Source: Clostridium amylolyticum
GTDB taxonomy: Bacteria > Bacillota > Clostridia > Clostridiales > Clostridiaceae
Direction: 5' to 3'
Assembly: GCF_900142075.1 (NCBI RefSeq)
Contig: NZ_FQZO01000001.1
Span: 434,001 to 498,000 of the forward strand
DNA: 64,000 nt
Part shown: positions 58,589 through 64,000 of the stretch, piece after piece
Position numbering within the stretch: the first letter of the stretch is position 1
Layout of the letters: every line of letters begins with the position of its first letter
Notes under the pieces: model-generated
What the model saw: the letters and a program-made list of their open reading frames with translations, nothing else
Databases searched by the model: none
Told to the model about the DNA's origin: nothing
Program-made: the position numbers and the translations under genes

Positions 58589-60352
58589 ATGAATAATATC
58601 ATATTAAGCTCATTAAAGACAACGGCTAAAAAGAAACCTCTAAATATGTTTTTATTATTTGCTGCAATTATATTAGGTATTAGCATGCAATTAGTTCCTC
58701 CTCAATTATTAAAAAACATTATAGATAACAATATTTCTTTAGGAGTTTCTAATATTCTATGGAAGCTATCTAGCTACTATATGTTAGCTGTGATTATAAG
58801 TGGTATTGCAGACTTTGTACGTGAGTTTATGATGGCAATTATAGGTGAAAATATGCTTTCTAATATTCGATATAACATGGGGGAGAAATTAGCTAAGCTA
58901 CCTATTTCATATTTTTCAAATAACCCTATTGGAGAAGTAATGAGCAGGTTTACTTCGGATGTAGATGCTGTTGGTACACTTTTCACCACAGGATTAATAG
59001 GAATGTTAGCGGATACTTTGAAGGCTTTGGGCATAATTGTGTCCATATATCTATTAAGTCCCACTTTAGCCTTATATTCATTAGTTTTAATTCCTATGAT
59101 ATATTTTATTGCAAAGTATTTTAAGGATGCAACCTTAAAGGCTCAAATGAAGACAAGAAAAGCGGTTGGTCATATAAATGCTTTTATTCAAGAACTGTTT
59201 AATGATATTAGAACAGTAAAAATATTTGGCATGGAAAGACATTTTATATCAAACTTCCAGAAGCCATTAAATGATAATATTGATGCAGTGCATAAAACAA
59301 GCACCTTTGATTCAATATTTCCTTGCTTGATGCAGGTGTTTAGATCTTTTATTATCACTATTACAGTAATTATTGCTGCCCCTAGTGGTTTGGGGACTTT
59401 AGGTATAACCAGTGGTTCCTTGGCAGCAATTATAGATCTTATATCCAGGATACTAGCTCCTGTGGAATCTATAGCTATGGAATTTCAAACTATACAAGAA
59501 GCAGTTTCTGGGGTTAAAAGGATAGAAGATTTTTTAAATGAAGCAAATGAAAATAGATATACAGATGCTTATGATGAGTTATCTATGGATTTATCTTTGA
59601 AGGATAAATATACTCATTTAAGTATTTCTTTAAAAGAAGTTTCTTTTTGTTATAATGAGGGTAAAAATGTTGTAGAAAACATAAGCCTAGACATTAAAGC
59701 AGGAACTAAGGTAGCTTTAGTAGGAAGAACTGGGGCTGGTAAAAGTACAATTTTAAATCTTGTGGCAGGATTATACACACCTAATAAAGGAAGCATTAAA
59801 ATAGGAGGCTTCAATCCCTTTACCATGTCACCTAATTTAAGAAGGCATATTATAGGAATAGTGCCTCAGTCATTTCCAATTTATAATGGAAGTGTTAAGG
59901 ATGCAATTACCTTGTTTGACGAAAGCATAACCCTTGAAGAAGTAATAACTGCAGCTAAAAATGTTGGTTTGCATAAGGATATTATTAAATTACCTCAAGG
60001 ATATGATACCTTAATTGGAGAGGGAGAAAGCAAGCTATCTTATGGACAATATCAATTGTTATCTTTAGCCTGTGCATTGGTATGTAATCCTCCTATTCTG
60101 CTATTGGATGAGGTAACCTCAGGGCTAGATGCTATAACAGAGCAAAAGATATTTAAGGTCTTAAGAGAAGTATCTAAGGATAGAACTATTCTTACTATTA
60201 GTCACAGGGTTTCTGGAATTATTGATGCAGATGAAGTGGTGATATTAGAAAATGGAGTTATAGTGGAAAGAGGAACCCCTGAGGAGCTAGTAGGGAAAGA
60301 AGGATGGTACGCAAAATATAATGAAATTGAAAAGCTAGGGTGGAGGATATAA
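58589..60352 (+). CDS. Heterodimeric ABC exporter, half 2 (degenerate signature motif)
   Basis: 587 residues: six membrane helices (about 18-310) and an ATPase domain (about 340-580) with Walker A GRTGAGKS, Walker B LLLDEVTSGLD with intact Glu, and TISHR. The signature is LSYGQYQL instead of LSGGQ. In heterodimeric exporters one site is consensus and one degenerate; here half 2 supplies the working Walker B and half 1 the working signature. The ATG directly follows the stop of half 1 (TAAATG), so the two are coupled. Confidence 0.88.
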   Translation: MNNIILSSLKTTAKKKPLNMFLLFAAIILGISMQLVPPQLLKNIIDNNISLGVSNILWKLSSYYMLAVIISGIADFVREFMMAIIGENMLSNIRYNMGEKLAKLPISYFSNNPIGEVMSRFTSDVDAVGTLFTTGLIGMLADTLKALGIIVSIYLLSPTLALYSLVLIPMIYFIAKYFKDATLKAQMKTRKAVGHINAFIQELFNDIRTVKIFGMERHFISNFQKPLNDNIDAVHKTSTFDSIFPCLMQVFRSFIITITVIIAAPSGLGTLGITSGSLAAIIDLISRILAPVESIAMEFQTIQEAVSGVKRIEDFLNEANENRYTDAYDELSMDLSLKDKYTHLSISLKEVSFCYNEGKNVVENISLDIKAGTKVALVGRTGAGKSTILNLVAGLYTPNKGSIKIGGFNPFTMSPNLRRHIIGIVPQSFPIYNGSVKDAITLFDESITLEEVITAAKNVGLHKDIIKLPQGYDTLIGEGESKLSYGQYQLLSLACALVCNPPILLLDEVTSGLDAITEQKIFKVLREVSKDRTILTISHRVSGIIDADEVVILENGVIVERGTPEELVGKEGWYAKYNEIEKLGWRI

Positions 60353-60458
60353 CCCTTAGATTTAAGGTGTATTTATGGAAAATTTAAGGTTAAGGGATGA
60401 TTTTTATGCTAAAATTGACCATAAGGGAGAAATAGTGACAGTAGGAGGGATTGATAAT

Positions 60459-61169
60459 ATGAAACTTATATTAGAAGACATTGAAAAAAATTATGGGGAA
60501 AAGCAAGTGTTGAAAAAAGCTTCCTTTACCTTTGAAAAAGGAAAAATATATGGACTTTTAGGGCGAAATGGTGCAGGTAAGACCACATTATTTAATTGTA
60601 TCAGCGGTGAAGATATTTATGATTCAGGTAAGGTAAAGATTGAAGAAAATGAAAATATTAATAAAGAGTTAGATTTCTCCAAGGTAGGATATGTTTTTTC
60701 TGAGCCAGTGTTGCCAGAATTTCTTACGGGATATGAATTCTTAAAATTTTATATTGATATTAATAAGGATAAGATTCAAGATTTATTATCTATTGATGAG
60801 TATTTTGATATTATAAAAATCCATGAAGAGGATAGATATCGTCTTATAAAGGGATATTCCCAAGGCATGAAAAATAAAATACAAATGATTTGCTTTTTAA
60901 TAACAAGACCGCCAGTAATTTTGTTGGACGAGCCTTTGACCTCTTTTGATGTGGTAGTGGCACTGGAGATTAAAAACCTCATTAAAAAGATGAAAAGTAA
61001 TCATATAATAATATTCTCTACCCATATACTTCAGCTGGCAGTAGATTTATGCGATGAAATTGTAGTGCTCAATAATGGTATTCTAGAGGAATTGGATCAT
61101 GAGCTATTAAAAAATCCGGAATTTGAAGAGAAGATAATGGAGGTTTTAAAGGAGGACTACCATGATTAG
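60459..61169 (+). CDS. ABC transporter ATP-binding protein
   Basis: 236 residues. Walker A GRNGAGKT, signature YSQGMKNKIQ, Walker B VILLDEPLTSFD and switch His in FSTHIL. It energises the membrane protein encoded next, whose gene it overlaps by 8 bases. Two starts are possible: ATG 60459 (GGAGGG upstream, MKLILEDIEKNYGEK is where relatives begin) and ATG 60375 (AAGGTG upstream, 28 more residues). I prefer 60459. It is probably cotranscribed with the exporter halves, 22 bases or 106 bases behind them. Confidence 0.85.
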   Translation: MKLILEDIEKNYGEKQVLKKASFTFEKGKIYGLLGRNGAGKTTLFNCISGEDIYDSGKVKIEENENINKELDFSKVGYVFSEPVLPEFLTGYEFLKFYIDINKDKIQDLLSIDEYFDIIKIHEEDRYRLIKGYSQGMKNKIQMICFLITRPPVILLDEPLTSFDVVVALEIKNLIKKMKSNHIIIFSTHILQLAVDLCDEIVVLNNGILEELDHELLKNPEFEEKIMEVLKEDYHD

Positions 61170-62769
61170 AACATTTTCTAATAGTTTTAAAGTCTCCTTT
61201 GCAGAAAATGCTAATACTTTTATTCATTTTCTCAAAAAGCTACCAATTGTAGGTAAAAAGATACCTGATACTTTATATAAAGAGACTAATGTTAAAGTAG
61301 CACTAGGGGTGGTAGGGAAAATTATAGGGCTGCTGATAGGATTTTTTAGAAAGGCTTTTTATTTAGGAGTAATAATTCTTCTCCCTTCTTATTTAATAAC
61401 TAAAGATATACATAAGAGTGTGCCGATTTTTTTGCATATATTCTTCTTTTTAAGTCTAGTATTGGGTCCACTTATTGGAACGATAATTTTAGATAGTACT
61501 AATAAAAAGGCATTTAATATGATAAATCTAATGAGATGTGATCCACGGGAATTTTACATAGGTGAAATACTATACATTAATATAGAAAAATTCATACATT
61601 TTATTGTCCCAATGATAATAATAGGATTAATAATTGGATTTTCTCCATTTAAGGCCTTTGTGATTATGATAGAGTTTACTTTTTTAAGATTTATAGGAGA
61701 ATGGTTGAATCTTATAGTATATAGAAAAACAAAAATTATCATGGTAAAAAACAATTATATTATATCAACAGTTATTTTATTAGCTATCGCCTGTGCATAT
61801 GGTTTACCTATAGCAGGTAAAACTATAGATTTTCAATCAGTAATCTTTAATATCATAACTATAATTTCTATATTATTTTTAGGAGCTTTGGCATTTTTAT
61901 ATTTATGGAATTTTAAAGGGTATACATTAATTTCAAAGAAAATTCTTACTAAAGATAATTTATATGATTTGGAAACAGTAAAGACTAATATTAAATTTGC
62001 TGATGTAAAAATAGATGAAAAGAAAATGAATAAAGAGGATTTAAAAAGAGGGTTATTCGAAAATAAGCAAGGTTATGAATATTTAAATGCATTATTTTTT
62101 CAGCGCCATAGAAGGATAATGACAGCCCCTGTAAGAATAAGAGTGTTTATGATTTTAGCCGCTTTTATTATCACCAGTGGTATAGTTCTATTTTTCCCTG
62201 AGCTAAGAGAATCTTTATTGGGAGTAATTAAAAAAAGTGGTCCAGTAATGGTGTTTATTATGTACACAATGTCTACAGGAGAAAGAATATGTAAGGCTAT
62301 GTTTTATAATTGTGATATAAGCCTTTTAAGATATGGCTACTATCGCCAAGGTAAAGTGATATTGTCAAATTTTACTTCAAGGCTTAAGAGAACAGTCCTT
62401 CTAAATATCATCCCTGCTTTTGCGCTTTGTGTAGCTATGATGGGAATTATTATAATTTCAGGTTATGTTAGTGAGCTTATAACAATGATACCATTATTTC
62501 TTTCAATATTATCTTTAGCTTGTTTTTTTGCTATACACCATCTTTTTATGTATTATGTTATACAACCATATACAAAAGAGCTAACAGTAAAAAGCCCGCT
62601 GTTCAAAATAGTTAATAGCATAATTTATATTATTAGTTATATCTGCCTTCAAGTAAAAACCTCATCCCTTTATTTTACCTTAGGGGTTATGGCAGTTACT
62701 ATAATATACATGATAGTGGCACTTGCCTTAACCTATAAATTAGCTCCAAAAACCTTTAGATTAAAGTAA
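61162..62769 (+). CDS. ABC transporter permease, large membrane protein
   Basis: 535 residues with about eleven hydrophobic segments in two groups (about 65-250 and 330-530) split by a charged loop (about 265-320). No named permease family is recognised with confidence, but the overlap with the ATPase gene (start 61162 inside it, after AAAGGAGG) makes it the membrane partner. The substrate is unknown; export of a peptide or antibiotic is a common job for such pairs. Confidence 0.75.
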   Translation: MIRTFSNSFKVSFAENANTFIHFLKKLPIVGKKIPDTLYKETNVKVALGVVGKIIGLLIGFFRKAFYLGVIILLPSYLITKDIHKSVPIFLHIFFFLSLVLGPLIGTIILDSTNKKAFNMINLMRCDPREFYIGEILYINIEKFIHFIVPMIIIGLIIGFSPFKAFVIMIEFTFLRFIGEWLNLIVYRKTKIIMVKNNYIISTVILLAIACAYGLPIAGKTIDFQSVIFNIITIISILFLGALAFLYLWNFKGYTLISKKILTKDNLYDLETVKTNIKFADVKIDEKKMNKEDLKRGLFENKQGYEYLNALFFQRHRRIMTAPVRIRVFMILAAFIITSGIVLFFPELRESLLGVIKKSGPVMVFIMYTMSTGERICKAMFYNCDISLLRYGYYRQGKVILSNFTSRLKRTVLLNIIPAFALCVAMMGIIIISGYVSELITMIPLFLSILSLACFFAIHHLFMYYVIQPYTKELTVKSPLFKIVNSIIYIISYICLQVKTSSLYFTLGVMAVTIIYMIVALALTYKLAPKTFRLK

Positions 62770-62771
62770 AT

Positions 62772-62832
62772 AAATGTAACTACCCCAGGGGTGATACCAT
62801 TTTATGGTATCACCCCTGGGGTAGTTACATTT
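62772..62832. repeat. Perfect 29-bp palindrome / terminator after the ABC genes
   Basis: The left arm (62772-62800) begins AAATGTAACTACCCCAGG and the right arm (62804-62832) is its exact complement, with a 3-base centre. T-rich DNA follows. It is far longer than a normal terminator stem. Confidence 0.85.
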
Positions 62833-63023
62833 TATGGAATATTTTGACACTTTTTAAATGTATTGCAGTAAATTGCTGAAATAAGGTAATAAACAATGAT
62901 TGACAAGCATATTAATAATAATTATTATAGATTTTAACTAGATAAATACATTTTTTAGGGAAAATGTATAGTGATTATCATTTTTGTAAGTTACTTAAGA
63001 TTAGCTCATGGGTTTAACTAAAG

Positions 63024-63043
63024 AAGGAGGATACTGTATGTAA
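63024..63043 (+). other. Start-stop element (ATG-TAA) with perfect ribosome site
   Basis: AAGGAGG (63024-63030), 7-base gap, ATG directly followed by TAA (63038-63043). It is about 25 bases upstream of the BTAD regulator start. Such minimal ORFs can hold ribosomes and affect the next gene; here it may also be chance. Confidence 0.4.
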
Positions 63044-63067
63044 ATATAATTTAAGGAGTGAGGATAT

Positions 63068-64000
63068 TTGATTTGGCAAGGAGTAGGATTCTATAATACT
63101 TATGAAGAGGAAATAATATATAATTATCCATTAGAGATTTATACCTTTGACCATTTTGAAGTTAAATATAAGGGAAAACCTATTATTTATAAGTTTAATA
63201 CTTGCCCGAAAATATTTACTTTGTTCAGATTTTTAATTACCCACAGGAATAGGCTTTTAAGTGTGGAGTCTATAGAAGAAAATTTATGGGACGATAGGGA
63301 ATATCAAGATTCAAAAAACGCCATAAAAGGACAAATTTTTAGATTAAGAAAGATTCTTAAAGAGATAAGTTTTGAATTATGTCACAGTGAATTAGAAGAA
63401 TTCATGGAACTGGTATTTAAGAATGGATGCTATATGCTTAAACTAAATGGAAATTATTTTTTAGATCTGGAAGAGTTTCAAAAGAATATAGATGTTCTTA
63501 AAAATGATATTAGTGTTGGTGAAGAAAATTTAACACTAAGGATGAATACCCTAGAACTTTATAAAAATCATTTTATTGACAATCTGCCTAGTGATCAATG
63601 GATATTACCTATAAGAAATTACTATAAGAGATTATACGTTGATTTAGTGGAAAGCACTGTAATGATATTAAAAAAATTCAATTATACAAAGGAGATTCTT
63701 GATATACTAGAAAAGGCTATGCTGATAGAACCTTTAGAAGAAAGCTTTCATGTGGAATTTATTGATGTTTTGGTAAAGCAGGGAAAATATAAAGAAGCTT
63801 TGGAGCATTATAAATATGTAGAAGAAAAATCTCATAAGGAACTAGATATTATGCCTTCTAGAGTTATGATGGAATTGCAAGAAATAATACACGAGGCATT
63901 AAGGGCAAAATCTAAGACTTTTAATAATATAAATGAAGATATTATAAGCTTTAGCGATATTAGTGCTACTTTAATGAGAGATAATAACATAAAACTGCAG
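63068..64000 (+). CDS. BTAD-domain transcriptional regulator (partial, cut by window end)
   Basis: 311 codons are visible and open at the right edge. The N-terminus (about 25-130) has an OmpR/SARP-like winged helix: CPKIFTLFRFLITHRNRLLS, NAIKGQIFRLRKIL and NGCYMLKLNGNYFLD. A bacterial activator (BTAD) helical-repeat domain follows (about 140-285, LEKAMLIEPLEESFHVEFID, GKYKEALEHYKYVEEKSHKE). Such proteins activate nearby operons, for example transport or secondary-metabolite genes. TTG start, 9 bases after AAGGAG. It is separated from the ABC genes by the long palindrome. Confidence 0.8.
   Translation, partial: MIWQGVGFYNTYEEEIIYNYPLEIYTFDHFEVKYKGKPIIYKFNTCPKIFTLFRFLITHRNRLLSVESIEENLWDDREYQDSKNAIKGQIFRLRKILKEISFELCHSELEEFMELVFKNGCYMLKLNGNYFLDLEEFQKNIDVLKNDISVGEENLTLRMNTLELYKNHFIDNLPSDQWILPIRNYYKRLYVDLVESTVMILKKFNYTKEILDILEKAMLIEPLEESFHVEFIDVLVKQGKYKEALEHYKYVEEKSHKELDIMPSRVMMELQEIIHEALRAKSKTFNNINEDIISFSDISATLMRDNNIKLQ

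Noticed and set aside
1..64000. CRISPR array, prophage or integrated plasmid
   Set aside because: No regularly spaced repeats, no integrase, portal or terminase genes, and no tRNA-flanked att-like repeats were seen.

Overview
The window is AT-rich, densely coded DNA from a spore-forming, anaerobic Firmicute of the Clostridium type. The evidence is strong AGGAGG ribosome sites, intrinsic terminators, a folate riboswitch of clostridial style, a GerMN germination lipoprotein, a CotA-like spore-coat oxidase, a sortase-anchored surface protein and YesM/YesN-type two-component systems. I saw no rRNA, tRNA, CRISPR array, prophage or complete insertion sequence. Both ends cut genes: a cyclophilin at the left and a BTAD-type regulator at the right.

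Layout. 0-15 kb: rhodanese, nitroreductase behind a Fur-box-like site, a DUF4153 membrane protein, a creatininase, a 1753-residue surface PHP-phosphoesterase protein, YibE/F, and an ECF sigma/anti-sigma operon. 14.3-18 kb: an unassigned structured leader and two tiny ORFs ahead of an RsgA GTPase with an HTH-like tail, a MerR/TipA regulator, and truA. 17.7-33.9 kb: two copies of one module (secreted FMN/FAD flavoprotein reductase, sensor kinase, AraC-type response regulator) in opposite orientation. They flank a folate transporter with its THF riboswitch, a cysteine hydrolase, a GH4 alpha-galactosidase with a frameshifted AraC regulator, ogt, dedA and an exonuclease. 34-37.4 kb: an SPFH/zinc-ribbon membrane cluster. 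37.7-44.2 kb: a GH65 disaccharide phosphorylase, LacI regulator and ABC sugar importer. 44.3-50.6 kb: alanine symporter, multicopper oxidase, DEAD-box helicase, GerMN lipoprotein, glutathione peroxidase. 50.8-56.5 kb: TetR-MMPL-coiled-coil efflux operon. 56.6-62.8 kb: a riboswitch-like leader with a terminator ahead of a heterodimeric ABC exporter and a second ABC transporter.

How the parts fit. Much of the window deals with the cell surface and outside chemistry: flavoprotein reductases that probably use extracellular acceptors under control of sensors with outside domains, exporters with their own switches, and disaccharide import followed by phosphorolysis. The points I find most worth following are the S-box-like RNA without a visible P4 helix in front of the ABC exporter; the duplicated flavoprotein/two-component modules, in which one copy keeps the flavinylation threonine and UrdA-like active-site residues while the other has alanine at the flavinylation site; and the pseudoknotted leader of rsgA. 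A family of palindromic GTGCC...CACGTGACAAGTGACA elements is scattered through the first 24 kb, and one copy supplies the C-terminus and stop codon of a response regulator.
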